From NCBI GenBank assembly GCA_905221605.1, contig CAJNDS010002648.1:1-64000 (forward strand): 64,000 nucleotides of DNA, written 5' to 3'. The position numbers and the translations under genes were made by a program. How positions within the stretch are numbered: the stretch's first letter is position 1; each line of letters opens with the position of its first letter. Of this stretch, positions 11,348 to 23,178 are shown piece by piece. The notes under the pieces were generated by a model. It was not told where the DNA came from and made no database searches. It saw nothing but the letters and a program-made list of their open reading frames with translations. Origin of the DNA: Symbiodinium natans. Its lineage: Eukaryota; Sar; Dinophyceae; Suessiales; Symbiodiniaceae.

Positions 11348-12400
11348 AGAGAGAGAGAGAGAAGAAGCCCCCGCCCGGGGGCTTCGGCTCCCATGCCCTT
11401 CGAAAGAAAGAAAGAAAGAGAAGGAGAAAGAGACAGAGAAAGAGACAGAGAAAGAGAAAGAGGAAGAGGGAGAGGAAGAGAGGAAGAGAGGAAGAGAGGA
11501 AGAGAGGAAGAGAGGAAGAGAGGAAGAGAGGAAGAGAGGAAGAGAGGAAGAGGGGAAGAGAGGAAGAGGGGAAGAGGGGAAGAGGGGAAGAGGGGAAGAG
11601 GGGAAGAGGGGAAGAGGGGAAGAGGGGAAGAGGGGAAGAGGGGAAGAGGGGAAGAGGGGAAGAGGCGAAGAGGCGAAGAGGCGAAGAGGCGAAGAGGGGA
11701 GGAGGGGACGAGGGGAAGAGGGGAAGAGGGGAAGAGGGGAAGAGGGGAAGAGGGGAAGAGGGGAAGAGGGGAAGAGGGGAAGAGGGGAAGAGGGGAAGAG
11801 GGGAAGAGGGGAAGAGGGGAAGAGGGGAAGAGGGGAAGAGGGGAAGAGGGGAAGAGGGGAAGAGGGGAAGAGGGGAAGAGGGGAAGAGGGGAAGAGAGGA
11901 AGAGAGGAAGAGAGGAAGAGAGGAAGAGAGGAAGAGAGGAAGAGAGGGAGAGAGGGAGAGAGGGAGAGAGGGAGAGAGGGAGAGAGGGAGAGAGGGAGAG
12001 AGGGAGAGAGGGAGAGAGGGAGAGAGGGAGAGAGGGAGAGACGGAGAGACGGAGAGACGGAGAGACGGAGAGACAGAGAGACGGAGAGACGGAGAGACGG
12101 AGAGACGGAGAGACGGAGAGACGGAGAGACGGAGAGACGGAGAGACGGAGAGACGGAGAGACGGAGAGACGGAGAGACGGAGAGACGGAGAGACGGAGAG
12201 ACGGAGAGACGGAGAGACGGAGAGACGGAGAGACGGAGAGACGGAGAGACGGAGAGACGGAGAGACGGAGAGACGAGACAAAGAGACAGAAGAGACAAAG
12301 AGACAAAGAGACAAAGAGACGGACGAGAGAGGAGAAAGAAAGAGAGGGAGAGAGGGAGAGAGGGAGAGAGGGATAGAGGGATAGAGGGATAGAGGGAGCC
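11280..12400 (+). repeat. 1.1 kb purine octamer array (GAGGGGAA, GAGAGACG and relatives)
   Basis: The + strand is almost pure purine. The array moves in blocks through GA dinucleotides, GAAAGAGA, GAGAGGAA, GAGGGGAA (about 40 copies), GAGAGAGG and GAGAGACG (about 28 copies), an 8 bp register throughout. Open frames of 370-460 codons run through it on both strands because an 8-mer array without a stop stays open; they encode EEGKRGRG or LSPSLPLS tracts and are not credible genes. The long polypurine strand can form triplex DNA. Confidence 0.97.
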
Positions 12401-12438
12401 AGGGAGCCAGGGAGCGAGGGAGTGAGGATACAAGGGAG

Positions 12439-12855
12439 TGAGGATACGAGGAGAACAACCCGCAACAGGGCCACTGCCACCAACAACAACACCCCAGCCC
12501 AGAAGGAGCAACCCGGCAGAGAGAGAACAAAGCAGCCGGAGCGGCAACTCGCTCTTCGGGCAAAAGCCGAGAGCCGGAGCAGAGCTACCGCCACATATAT
12601 AGAGCCCGAGTGTGCAACCTGGAACTGGACGAAGCCAGGCGCATAGTTGAAATGCTAGCACACATGGCTCAAGACTTGATCGTCGAGCTCATGGACATCA
12701 TGGTGGAGAGGGGTCTCGATAGGGTCCACTACGAGCAGCTGCTTCGACATGTGCGAGCCAGGGGAACAACGTGCCACGAATTCTACCAGGAGCAAGAAGT
12801 GCGCCCGGCGGACGTCCTGGCGCTGCAAGGAGAGTCCACGTTGTCTTCGATGAGA
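12439..12855 (+). CDS. Candidate long exon, alpha-helical unknown protein
   Basis: A frame open from about 12439 encodes a Gln/Ser-rich lead and then RIVEMLAHMAQDLIVELMDI, HYEQLLRHVRARGTTCHEFY and ADVLALQGEST. It ends at AGA|GTAAGC (12856), the best consensus donor in this part of the window. The C-terminal two thirds look like amphipathic helices of a folded protein. The exon starts right after the purine octamer array; its 5' boundary is unknown. A minus-strand frame of 87 codons overlaps but has no splice support. Family not recognised. Confidence 0.6.
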
Positions 12856-12865
12856 GTAAGCGACA

Positions 12866-13260
12866 GACCATGTCACGCCCGAAAAGCTGATCCTAGAGAT
12901 TGAGACAGACCAGGACAACCGCGAAAGAGTTCCACACCTTGGGGAGTCGGGGATGCTTCCGGAAGGTTGTCAGGGTTTAGGGTTTAGGGTTTAGGGTTTG
13001 GGGTTTAGGGTTTAGGGTTTAGGGTTGGTTTGTAAAACCCGACCCGACCCCGGAGGAACCTTTCACCTTCCCTCAGGGGGCCTGTGGAAAGAGTAGGCAC
13101 GTGCTGTTAAATTTAGGACCATTTTCTTCACGAGTATTGGGGGTTATAGTCACGCAAGAAGGACAATCCACAGGCCGTGTCACGCCCTGGGAAAGGGATC
13201 CTCGCGCAACACCAGGACACCGGGGAAAGAGTTTGACTGTCACAAGCAGGGTCCGTCAGG
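12866..13260. repeat. Diverged local duplication around a telomeric array
   Basis: The segment 12866-12945 (CATGTCACGCCC, GATCCT, ACCAGGACA, GAAAGAGTT) recurs in diverged form at 13170-13250. A TTTAGGG array (12968-13025) lies between them. Confidence 0.55.
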
Positions 13261-13496
13261 GCTCCTTCAAGCCCAGCAGCAGAAGAAGAAGGAGAAGAAT
13301 AAGACTTAGAGCAAGAAGAAGAAGGATAGAAGACACGAGAGAGGAAGCGGAGAAGAGAGAGAGAGAGAGAGAGAGAGAACGAGAGAGAGAGAGAGCGAGG
13401 GAACATGAAAGAGTGATTAGGTGGTGGATGGACGGATAGGGCGCTAAACCCCGAAGCTCGAAAGCATGACGAGGCCAACGAGCCGCGAGTGAAGGA

Positions 13497-13664
13497 GTGC
13501 TGCCGATTGAGGATGAGAATGAACCTACGGCCCTCACCTCTCTCACTCTGTCTCAGGTGTTTGTGTTCGGGATCTCGTTTCCGGTTCACGATGTTGAGTT
13601 CTTGGTTTCTGTTGCTAGTGTCCTTGGGAATACTGGATTCGTGTTGCTGTACAGTTGGAGCTCT
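13497..13664 (+). CDS. Candidate exon, hydrophobic segment
   Basis: Frame open through LPIEDENEPTALTSLTLSQ and FVFGISFPVHDVEFLVSVAS to a CT microsatellite at about 13660. A TCTCAG|GTG junction inside could be a splice site. The second half would be a membrane-like segment. Support is moderate because CT-rich DNA follows immediately. Confidence 0.35.
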
Positions 13665-13885
13665 CTCTCTCTCTCTCTCCCTCTTTCTCTCTTTCTCTCT
13701 CGTTCTGAACCCTATAAAGCCCTCGACCTAAACCCTACACGGACCTGCTTCAGACTCAAACTCCAAGCAGCCTGCCCACTTGGAGAATCCAAACTGCCCT
13801 GCACCCTAAAAATCCGAAACCCTGAAAAAACCCTAAACCGAACGACTGCTTTGGGCTGTTTGGAGCCCCCTTGGCTGCGCTGAGA

Positions 13886-13940
13886 ATGGAGGAGCCACCT
13901 CCCCAGAGTGAGGGGGCGAAGGACCCCCGGGCCTGGCTGT
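13886..13940 (+). CDS. Candidate exon or start exon
   Basis: ATG at 13886 opens MEEPPPQSEGAKDPRAW before degenerate GGGTTTATGGGG telomere-like sequence begins. It is short and has no clear donor other than GGGTTTAT. Confidence 0.3.
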
Positions 13941-14454
13941 TTGGGTTTATCGGGTTTGTAGGTTTTTTCTTCGGGGTTTATGGGGTTTACAGGGTTTTAT
14001 AGGGTTTTAGAGGGTTTGTAGGGTTTTTTTCGGGGGTTTATGGGGTTTGGCGTTGAGGAGTTTTCGGGTTTGTAGGGTTTGTGGGGTTTTCGGGATTATA
14101 GGTTTCAGGGTTTTGGGGTTTGTAGGGTTTAGGGTTTTGGGGTTTAGGGTTTAGTTAGGGTTTTGGGGTTTTGGGGTTTATAGGACTTATTTGGGATTAG
14201 TTAGGATTTTCGGGTTTATAGGATGGTTTTTGGCTTTATTTAGGGTTTACTTAGGGTTGTCTTATGGCTTTGTGCGCAACTTTGCAGTTTAGGGTTTACT
14301 TAGGGTTGTCTTATGGCTTTGTGCGCAGCTTTGCAGTTTTGTTGGGATAATGTCCTCAGGACTTATTAGGGTTAACCCCTCCTAACCCCTAACCCCTGAA
14401 GCCCAAAACCCTAAACCCTAAACCCTAAACCCTAAACCCTAAGCACCGGCCCTA

Positions 14455-14536
14455 GCTCAGAACTTCGCGCGGAGGCGGAGCCCATCATGGTATCCTCCGG
14501 ACCTAGTCTCGGCCGAGACCTCAGGGGGCTTGCAGG
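14455..14536 (+). CDS. Candidate exon between telomeric arrays
   Basis: Between a CCCTAAA array (14402-14445) and a TTTAGGG array (14537-14573) a frame encodes SELRAEAEPIMVSSGPSLGR and continues to the array. Splice borders are approximate. Confidence 0.42.
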
Positions 14537-14618
14537 ATTTAGGGTTTAGGGTTTAGGGTTTAGGGTTTAGGGTTTGTTCATGTCGGGCTACTAACTTTCA
14601 CGCAGCTTGTCTTTTCAG

Positions 14619-14660
14619 GACTTAGACTGGAATGGAAAGTTGTGGAGTGGCTGCTGCAGA
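14619..14660 (+). CDS. Candidate internal exon with textbook splice signals
   Basis: A TACTAAC branch-point motif at 14589-14595 and a pyrimidine tract CTTGTCTTTTCAG precede a 42 nt exon encoding DLDWNGKLWSGCCR. It ends at AGA|GTAATG. This is the cleanest branch point, tract and acceptor combination in the window. Confidence 0.5.
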
Positions 14661-14713
14661 GTAATGACCTCTCCGGAACCTAAGCCCATGAGCCCGAGGA
14701 ACCTTAAACCCTC

Positions 14714-14870
14714 CTTGGAGGTTCATGGGACTTTATAACCACTTAGAACTGGGCTTAGAACCCTACTTAGAGTTATAGTTGGGATAACCCCTAGAAGGCC
14801 CTTTAGGGGTATTACAAGTAGGGTTATAAGTACCGTTATAAGTGGTTAGCCAGTCCCATGAACCTTCAAG
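14714..14870. mobile_element. 157 bp inverted-repeat element, CTTGGAGGTTCATGGG type, copy 1
   Basis: The left end reads CTTGGAGGTTCATGGGAC and the right end GTCCCATGAACCTTCAAG, about 18 bp of near-perfect terminal inverted repeat, extended inward by TTATAACCACTTA and TAAGTGGTTA. No coding capacity. No target duplication is obvious. A relative lies at 50748-50873. Confidence 0.85.
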
Positions 14871-15094
14871 TAAACCCCATATTTGGCACTCCCTTGGGCC
14901 TTGAGCCTTCTTCTTGTCTTAAGCTGCGGTCCGCATGCTATCGGATCTGAGGGTTCAGGGTTGAGGGCTTGCAGCTTGCTTGGGCTCATGGTCTTGGGGC
15001 TTAGAGAGCTTATATAGGGTTATGTACGAAGGACCTTTATGTACTATTTGGCAATCCTCTTTGTTTTGTTTAGATTGTAAGGTTTCGGAAATAA

Positions 15095-17800
15095 GCGCAC
15101 TATTTTTTTTAAAGAATTTCAGGAATTTAAACGCTTTAAATTCCTTAAATTGGAAATAGGGCCGGTATTTCTTTTTTAAGGAATTTAAGGGATTTAAAGG
15201 CCTTAAATTCCTTAAATTCCTTAAATTGGAAATAGGGCCGGTATTTCTTTTTTATGGAATTTAAGGAATTTAAAGGGCTTAAATTCCTTAAATCCCTTAA
15301 ATTGGAAATAGGGCCGGTATTTCTTTTTTAAGGAATTTAAAGAATTTAAGGAATTTATAAAATTTAAATTGGGTGGCCTGGGTTTTGAAATAGGGGCCGC
15401 CGATTTAAATTTTATAAATCCTTTAAATTCTTTAAATTCCTTAAATTGAAAATAGGGCCGGTATTTCTTTTTTAAGGAATTTAAGGAATTTAAAGGGCTT
15501 AAATTCCTTAAATTGGAAATAGGGCCGGTATTTCTTTTTTAAGGAATTTAAGGATTTTAAAGGGCTTAAATTCCTTAAATTCCTTAAATTGGAAATAGGG
15601 CCGGTATTTCTTTTTTAAGTAATTTAAGGAATTTAAAGGGCTTAAATTCCTTAAATTCCTTAAATTGGAAATAGGGCCTGCATTTCTTTTTTAAGGAATT
15701 TAAAGAATTTAAGGAATTTATAAAATTTAAATTGGGTGGCCTGGGTTTTGCAAGAGGGGCCGCCGATTTAAATTTTTATGAATCCTTTAAATTCCTTGAA
15801 TTGGAAATAAGGCCGGTATTTCTTTTTTAAGGAATTTAAGGAATTTAAAGGGCTTAAATTCCTTAAATTCCTTAAATTGGAAATAGGGCCGGTATTTCTT
15901 TTTTAAGGAATTTAAAGAATTTCAGGGATTTATAAAATTTAAATTGGGTGGCCTGGGTTTTGAAAGAGGGGCCGCCGATTTAAATTTTATAAATCCTTTA
16001 AATTCCTTAAATTCCTTAAATTGGAAATAGGGCCGGCATTTCTTTTTTAAGGAATTTAAGGAATTTAAAGGGCTTAAATTCCTTAAATTCCTTAAATTGG
16101 AAATAGGGCCGGTATTTCTTTTTTAAGGAATTTAAGGAATTTAAAGGGCTTAAATTCCTTAAATTCCTTAAATTGGAAATAGGGCCGGTATTTCGTTTTT
16201 AAGGATTTTAAAGAATTTAAGGAATTTATAAAATTTAAATTGGGGGGCCTGGGTTTTGAAATAGGGGCCGCCGATTTAAATTTTATAAATCCTTTAAATT
16301 CTTTAAATTCCTTAAATTGGAAATAAGGCCGGTATTTCTTTTTTAAGGAATTTAAGGAATTTAAAGGGCGTAACTTCCTTAAATTCCTTAAATTGGAAAT
16401 AGGGCCGGTATTTCTTTTTTAAAGAATTTAAAAAATTTAAGGAATTTATACAATTTAAACTGGGTGGCCTGGGTTTTGAAATAGGGGCCGCCGATTTAAA
16501 TTTTATAAATCCTTTAAATTCCTTAAATTCCTTAAATTGGAAATAGGGCCGGCATTTCTTTTTTAAGGAATTTAAGGAATTTAAAGGGCTTAAATTCCTT
16601 AAATTCCTTAAATTGGAAATAGCGCCGGTATTTCTTTTTTAAGGAATTTAAGGAATTTAAAGGGCTTAAATTCCTTAAATTCCTTAAATTGGAAATAGGG
16701 CCGGTATTTCTTTTTTCAGGAATTTAAGGAATTTACAGGGCTTAAATTCCTTAAATTCCTTAAATTGCAAATAGCGCCGGTATTTCTTTTTTAAGGAATT
16801 TAAAGAATTTAAGGAATTTATAAAATTTAAATTGGGGGGCCTGGGTTTTCAAATAGGGGCCGCCGATTTAAATTTAATAAATCCTTTAAATTCCTTAAAT
16901 TCCTTAAATTGGAAATAGGGCCGGCATTTCTTTTTTTAAGGAATTTAAGGAATTTAAAGGGCTTAAATTCCTTAAATTCCTTAAATTGGAAATAGGGCCG
17001 GTATTTCTTTTTTAAGGAATTTAAGGAATTTAAAGGGCTTAAATTCCTTAAATTCCTTAAATTGGAAATAGGGCCGGTATTTCTTTTTTAAGGAATTTAC
17101 AGAATTTATTGAATTTATAAAATTTAAATTGGGGGCCTGGGTTTTGAAATAGGGGCCGCCGATTTAAATTGTATAAATCCTTTAAATTCCTTAAATTCCT
17201 TAAATTGGAAATAGGGCCGGTATTTCTTTTTTAAAGAATTTAAGGAATTTAAATGGCTTAAATTCCTTACATTCCTTAAATTGGAAATAGGGCCGGTATT
17301 TCTTTTTTAAGGAATTTAAGGAATTTAAAGGGCTTAAATTCCTTAAATTCCTTAAATTGGAAATAGGGCCGGTATTTCTTTTTTAAGGAATTTAAAGAAT
17401 TTAAGGAATTTATAAAATTTAAATTGGGTGGCCTGGGTTTTGCAAGAGGGGCCGCCGATTTAAATTTTATAAATCCTTTAAATTCCTTAAATTCCTTAAA
17501 TTGGAAATAGGGCCTGCATTTCTTTTTCAAGGAATTTAAGGAATTTAAAGGGCTTAAATTCCTTAACTTCCTTAAATTGGAAATAGGGCCGGTATTTCTT
17601 TTTTAAGGAATTTAAGGAATTTAAAGGGCTTAAATTCCTTAAATTCCTTAAATTGGAGAATTTAAAGGGCTTAAATTCCTTAAATTCCTTAAATTGGAAA
17701 TAGGGCCGGTATTTCTTTTTTTAGGAATTTAAAGAATTTAAGGAATTTATAACATTTAAATTGGGGGGCCTGGGTTTCGAAATAGGGGCCGCCGATTAAA
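15095..17800. repeat. AT-rich 76 bp satellite with palindromic units
   Basis: The basic unit of about 76 bp contains AAATTGGAAATAGGGCCGG, TATTTCTTTTTTAAGG, AATTTAAGGAATTTAAAGGG and CTTAAATTCCTTAAATTCC. The AATTTAAGG runs and the CCTTAAATT runs are reverse complements, so each unit can fold on itself. A longer variant (about 140 bp) inserts AAATTGGGTGGCCTGGG and GGGGCCGCCGATTTAAA. Copies are similar but not identical. Around 17800-18290 the same motifs continue in degenerate form. Short open frames here are artefacts. Confidence 0.95.
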
Positions 17801-18329
17801 AAGGCTTTTTTTAATTTCAAAACCACCTTAAATTCCTAAATACCTAATTGAGGAATTTAAGGAATTTAAGATTGTTTTAAAATTTGCAAAGGCCTTTTTT
17901 AAATTTTAAAAAAATCTTAAATTCCTTATTCTTTAAACTCCTAAATACATAATTTAAGAATTTAAGGAATTTAAGGCTTCTTAAAATTTAAAAAAGGGCC
18001 GGCCCAACAATTTTATTTACCCAATTTAAGAATTTAAGGAATTTAAGGAATTTAAGGTTCTTTTTTCAATTTAAAAATGCCTTTTTTTAATTTAAGAAAA
18101 CCTTAAACTCCTTAAATTCTTTAAATTCCTAAATACCTAATTTAAGAATTTAAGGATTTTAAGGAATTTAGGGTTTTTTTAAAATTTAAAAAGGGCCTGC
18201 CAAAAAAATATTTACCCAATTTAAGAATTTAAGGAATTTAAGGAATTTATGGAATTGAAGGTTGAAAGCCCGGGCCTTCTAGATTTTAAGAGTTTTAAGG
18301 TTTGTTTCATATTTAAAAGGTGGGGAGGC

Positions 18330-19110
18330 CCAGCGCCTTCCCCCTAAATCCTTAAACCCTATACCCTAAGCCCCTAAGCGCCTAAGGGCCTCACCCCTAA
18401 ACCCTTAAGCCCTAAACCCTACGCTCCTAAGCTCCGAACAACCTACCCCCTAAATCCTCAAACCCTAAGCTCCAAAGCTCCTAAGCTCCTCAACGTCTAC
18501 CCCCTAAACCCTAAACCCTAAGCTCCTGAGGTCCTAAGCGCCTAAGGGCCTACCCCCTAAATCCTCAAACCCTAAGCTCCAAAGCTCCTAAGCTCCTCAG
18601 CGTCTACCCCCTAAACCCTAAACCCTAAACCCTAAGCTCTTGAGGTCCTAAGCGCCTAAGTGCCTACCCCCTAAATCCTCAAACCCTAAGCTCCAAAGCT
18701 CCTAAGCTCCTCAACGTCTACCCCCTAAACCCTAAACCCTAAACCCTAAGCTCCTGAGGTCCTAAGCGCCTAAGTGCCTACCCCCTAAATCCTCAAACCC
18801 TAAGCTCCAAAGCTCCTAAGCTCCTCAACGTCTACCCCCTAAACCCTTAAACCCGAAAGCCTGAGCTCCTGAGGTCCTAAGCGCCGAAGTGCCTACCCGC
18901 TAAATCCCGAAACCCTCCTCAGCTCCTAAGCTCCTAAGCTCCTAAGCTCCTAAGCTCCTAAGCTCCGAAGCGCCTAAGCGCCTACCCCCCAAACCCTTAA
19001 GCCTTAAATCAAACCCTAAACCCTAAGCTCCTAGGCTCCGAAATCCTTAAACCTGCACCCTAAGCTCCTAAGCGCCTCAGCGCCTACCCCCTAAACCCTG
19101 AGACCCCGGC
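18330..19110. repeat. 107-114 bp satellite containing CCCTAAA
   Basis: CCTACCCCCTAAATCCTC recurs at 18442, 18549, 18663 and 18777, a period of 107-114 bp. Each unit also has AAGCTCCAAAGCTCCTAAGC, two to four CCCTAAA repeats and GAGGTCCTAAGCGCCTAAG. The telomeric motif is thus locked inside a larger tandem unit. Confidence 0.92.
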
Positions 19111-19194
19111 GGGGGCCCTTTTAATTTTTGAAAATCCTTGCCTTCTTCTTTGCTGAAATTTTCTAGGTTTTAAGGATTTAAAATTTAAAAAGGA

Positions 19195-19530
19195 GCTTTC
19201 GTTTGAGGTTGAGGGCACGCTAGGGCTAACAAAAATCCGTTGCTAGGGTTTACAAAAAACCCTTTCGCTTACACGCGTTTTCTTAAAATACTTTCGTTTT
19301 TGAGGGTGGTGGCACACCAAGGTTTACAAGAATCCTTTCGTTTTTGAAGTTCAGGACACACTAGGGTTTACACACAAACTGTCGTTTTGACGTTGCCGGC
19401 GCAGCTGGTTGATAAACAAGCCTTTCGTTGTTGATGTTGAGGACATATCAAGGTTCAAATCGAACCTTTCGTTAAAAGATGATGGTGCTTTAAGGTTTTG
19501 CAAAACAACAACTTTCGTTAACGTTGTTGC
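19195..19530. repeat. Diverged repeat of about 60 bp
   Basis: CTTTCGTTTTTGAGGTTGAG-like sequence followed by GGACACACTAGGGTTTACAA recurs about six times with heavy divergence. Confidence 0.7.
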
Positions 19531-19822
19531 AGTCTTACGTTTTTCAATACTTTAAGATTTTTACAGGCTGCAAGAAGAGCTTTTTTTGTAAATCCATAAT
19601 ATGATTGAGGTCTTAGGTCTCCACTCTAGATTTTAATGCTTTGCAGTAACCATAACTAAAACTGCAAATACAGTGATGTTTGCCCAATGTTCATATCTTG
19701 AGCCTCCCAAATATTATGAAAAAATGAATGCCTGAATTCAATTATTCAAAATGTTTAAATTATGGGTCCTCTAAAAGACTTAACACCCTTTAAATAGCTC
19801 AGTGTGGTTCGTTTATTCATCG

Positions 19823-20030
19823 CATCTCTCTCCCTCTCTTTCTCTTTCACTCTCGCTTTCTCTCTCTCTCTCTCTCTCTTCTCTTTGTCTCTATCTCTCC
19901 CTCTCTCTCTCTCTCCCTCTCTGCCTCCTTCCTTCCTTCCCCCTTCCTTCCTTCCTTCCTTCCTTCCATTCCTTTCTCTTCCCCTCTTCCTGCTTCTTCT
20001 TGTTCGTTCCTCTTCCCTCCTCGCCCCTCC
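19823..20030 (+). repeat. CT-rich microsatellite tract
   Basis: CTCTCT and CCTTCCTTCC runs over about 200 bp. Frames of 85-119 codons on either strand are low-complexity artefacts. Confidence 0.93.
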
Positions 20031-20084
20031 CGTTTTTAACTTGCCATTCAACAAGGAATAAAGGAAGAAAGTCAAGGATAAGAG

Positions 20085-20660
20085 AAGGTAGAGTTGTGTT
20101 AACACCAGAAACATGACACATTTTCCGCGAAATCTGTGTCAGTAGAGCTGTGCTAACACCAAAAACATGACACATTTCCCGCAGAATAGTGTCACTCGAG
20201 TTGTGTTAACACCATAAATATGACACATTTACTGCAGAATATGTGTCGCCAGAGTTGTGTTAACACCAAAAGCATGACATATTTTCCGCAACATATGTGT
20301 CAGTGGAGCTGTGCTAGCACCAAAAACGTGACACATTTCCGCGGAACATGTGTCACCAGAGTTGCGTTAAAACCAAAAACATGACACGCTTTTTGCAAAA
20401 TATGTGTCCGTAGAGATTTTCTGCAGAATATGCGTCACGAGAGTTGTGTTAACACAAAAGCATGACACATTTTCCGCAGAATATGTGTCAGTAGAGCTGT
20501 GCTAACACCAAAAACATGACACATTTCCCGCAGAATATGTGTCACTCGAGTTGTGTTAACACCATAACTATGACACATTTTCTGCAGAATATGTGTCGCA
20601 AGAGTTGTGCTAACACCAAAAGCATGACACATTTTCCGCGGAATCTGTGTCACCTGCCTC
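20085..20660. repeat. 54 bp tandem repeat, each unit with an 8 bp hairpin
   Basis: About ten copies, spaced 53-55 bp (for example AACACC at 20101, 20155, 20208). Each carries TGACACAT, then about 12 bases including CCGCAGAA, then ATGTGTCA, an 8 bp inverted repeat, followed by GTTGTGTTAACACC, itself partly palindromic. Differences between copies fall mostly outside the arms. The copies are true tandem units with no unique spacers, so this is not a CRISPR array. Confidence 0.93.
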
Positions 20661-20694
20661 TCCTGCTTTTGTCCTCTCCTAATCTCCTCTCAAA

Positions 20695-20785
20695 ACCTGT
20701 CTATCTCTATCTCTATCTCTATCTCTATCTCTATCTCTATCTCTATTTCTATCTGTATCTATCTATATATATATATATATTCTAT
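20695..20785 (+). repeat. (CTATCT)n and (TA)n microsatellite
   Basis: CTATCT hexamers run for about 60 bp and end in a short TATATA tract. Confidence 0.95.
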
Positions 20786-20807
20786 CTATACATCTTGCGT
20801 GTGTGAT

Positions 20808-21360
20808 TTTTTAAAGGGCTCCAGCGTAGCCCTAACTATATTTGTCTATGTATCTGCCATTTTTTTAAAGGGCCCCAGTTCCTACACCCTATCCCCTGCC
20901 CATTTGCAGGGCTCCCCTAGCCCCCTACCCCCTACGCCACCCCGCACCCCTTCCCCCGACCCCCTACCCAACCTGCCCCCTCTATGTCTCTATCTCCAGC
21001 TATGTATCTCTATCTATCTATATCTATCAATATGTCTGCCATCTATATGTCTTATTTATTTATCTTATCTTATTATGTAAAGGGCTCCAACGCAGCCCAC
21101 GCTCCCACAGCCCCCACCGCCCTCACTGCCAACACCTCCTACCCCGCCCCTACCCCCTTTCGACTTCCTTCCCCTTTCCCCCTACCCACTACCCTGCCCC
21201 CTGTGTATTTCTATCTTTACCTCTCCATCTCGATCTCTATCTCTATTTATCTCTATCTAAATATCTGCCCTCCATGTATCTTATTTATCTTATTTTTGAA
21301 AGGGCTCCAACGCAGCCCTACGCCACCGCCCTCACTGCCCACACCTCCCCCAGGCCCCTG
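20808..21360 (+). repeat. Repeat of about 220 bp, AAAGGGCTCCA...GCAGCCC type
   Basis: AAAGGGCTCCAACGCAGCCC-like starts occur at 20813, 21078 and 21300, with a partial one near 20868. Each is followed by a C-rich stretch and TATCTCTATC microsatellite. No credible exon. Confidence 0.8.
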
Positions 21361-22362
21361 CCCCCCCTCCTTTCATGCCTTTGCCCTCTCCTAATCTCCT
21401 GCCCTTTGCCCTCTCAAATCCTGCCCTTTGCCCTCTCAAAACCTGCCCCCTTTCAGGGAGCCCCTCAGGGAAGCCCCCTGCGAAAACTGCAGGCAACCTG
21501 GTGGATATTGAAAGAAGCAGATTCACAGAAGGAGGGAAGGAGAACGACAGACACGGAGCAAGAGATAGAGAAACAGAAGCAGGAGAGAGAAGCAACGGTC
21601 CTCTCCAAGCTGTTTTCAGACTGACCCCAAAGACCGGGGTGGGCGCGAGTTCGCCCCTTGCCACTCGAAAGCCTCCCTTTCTTGGAAACAAACAACAGGC
21701 AGGAACCTCTCTTCTTTCAAAGAATCCGTGTCAGAAGAAAAAAGGATACTGCGATAGCCCCTCATTCGTATTTTAATTCCTCCCAAATGCTTTCGGCTCT
21801 TTTTTTGATAGATGAGTGGGTCCGTCCTCTCCTTTTGAAGTGAGAGAGTTTATTTTCTTAGAATGCGTCCTTTGCATTCTTAATCAGAGGTAGCCCTGCC
21901 TATGTTGAATACAGATGAGGGCGTTGTCCTGAAAGGCTCTCCTGTTCTAAGGAACACCATGAACGATAGAACCCTTCATTTGAAAAGGAATCAAAGAGTC
22001 CATCCAGCATTTCAATAGATGACAGGATTTCGCTGTTGACAGGAATGCTATTGTCTTTAAGAAGCTCTCTTTTTCCTTCCTTGCGTTCTCCCTCTTTGTG
22101 CGCCCGCTTTCTGCACGCTCCCTTTCTTGTGTCCCTTCTGCGGCCCTTTCTTCCTCTGTTCCTTTTGTCATTGGGGGGATAGAAGAAGGGCAAGGTTAAG
22201 CAAGGAGAATGAAGGGAATGATATGATGGAAGGAGGACTTCTCCTGCTCCTTGTAACTACCTGGTCACCTTCCACACTTCTCCACATGTCTCTGTGATCT
22301 TTTCTCTGGTTTTTCTTCTTAGCAAGGTGGGGAAAGTGTCCTCCTCTCACACCCCTCTTTCA

Positions 22363-23042
22363 CAGCGCAGGACCATGTCCAGAACAGGACTCATCCTTTG
22401 TACAGGCTCTGCCTCGTAGAGTCAGAAAGGATGAGCAATGAACAGAAACACCGGGGGCACCGGAGTGAGAGACATGGAGACAGATAGCGAAGCAAAGAGA
22501 AGGAGACAGTAATCAGGGAGAAGAGGAAGAAGGAAAACAGTGGAAGAGCGATAGAGAGGGAAACAAGGCGAAGGAAACGGAAACAATGAAGAAGAGGAAG
22601 GAGGAAGCGATGGTGAAAAGAAGGCCGCTTGGAGAACAAAAAGGGGTCAGAGAAGATCAAGAAGAAACGAGACCAGGTAGGGCAGGACACTTGTTTTTGT
22701 TATCCACTGTTCCTTTTCCTCACTCTTATGCTTCTTCCCGAGCATCGCTCACTCCTTTCTTCCACGGTCTTTGTCCTTCATTTCTCCTCTCTATCTCTCT
22801 ATCCTCTCTCTAGCTCTCCTTCCTTTCTTGTTCCGTGTTCGTTCTCCTCCTGTCTCCGCTTTCCCTTTTCTCGTGTCCATTCCATGACACTTTCCTCCTC
22901 TGTTCCTTTTGTCATTAAGTAGGGGGATAGAACAAGGGCAAGGTTAAGCAAGGAGAATGAAGGGAATGATGAGATGGAAGGAGGACTTCTCCTGCTCCTT
23001 CTAACTACCTTCCACGCCGCTCTACATGTCTCTGTGTTCGTT
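22363..23042. repeat. 680 bp near-identical duplicate (pairs with 25071-25750)
   Basis: Offset 2708 bp with only scattered differences by eye, from GCGCAGGACC to TGTCTCTGTGTTCGTTTCT. Confidence 0.85.
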
Positions 23043-23178
23043 TCTCTTGTTTCTCTTCTTAGCAATGTGGGGAAAGGGTCCTCCTCTCACACCTCTCCTT
23101 CACTCTTGGACGCCCGTTAAAGGGCACCTGAAACTCTTGGGGAAGGCTCAGAAGAGGGGTTTGGGGTGTGTGGAATGA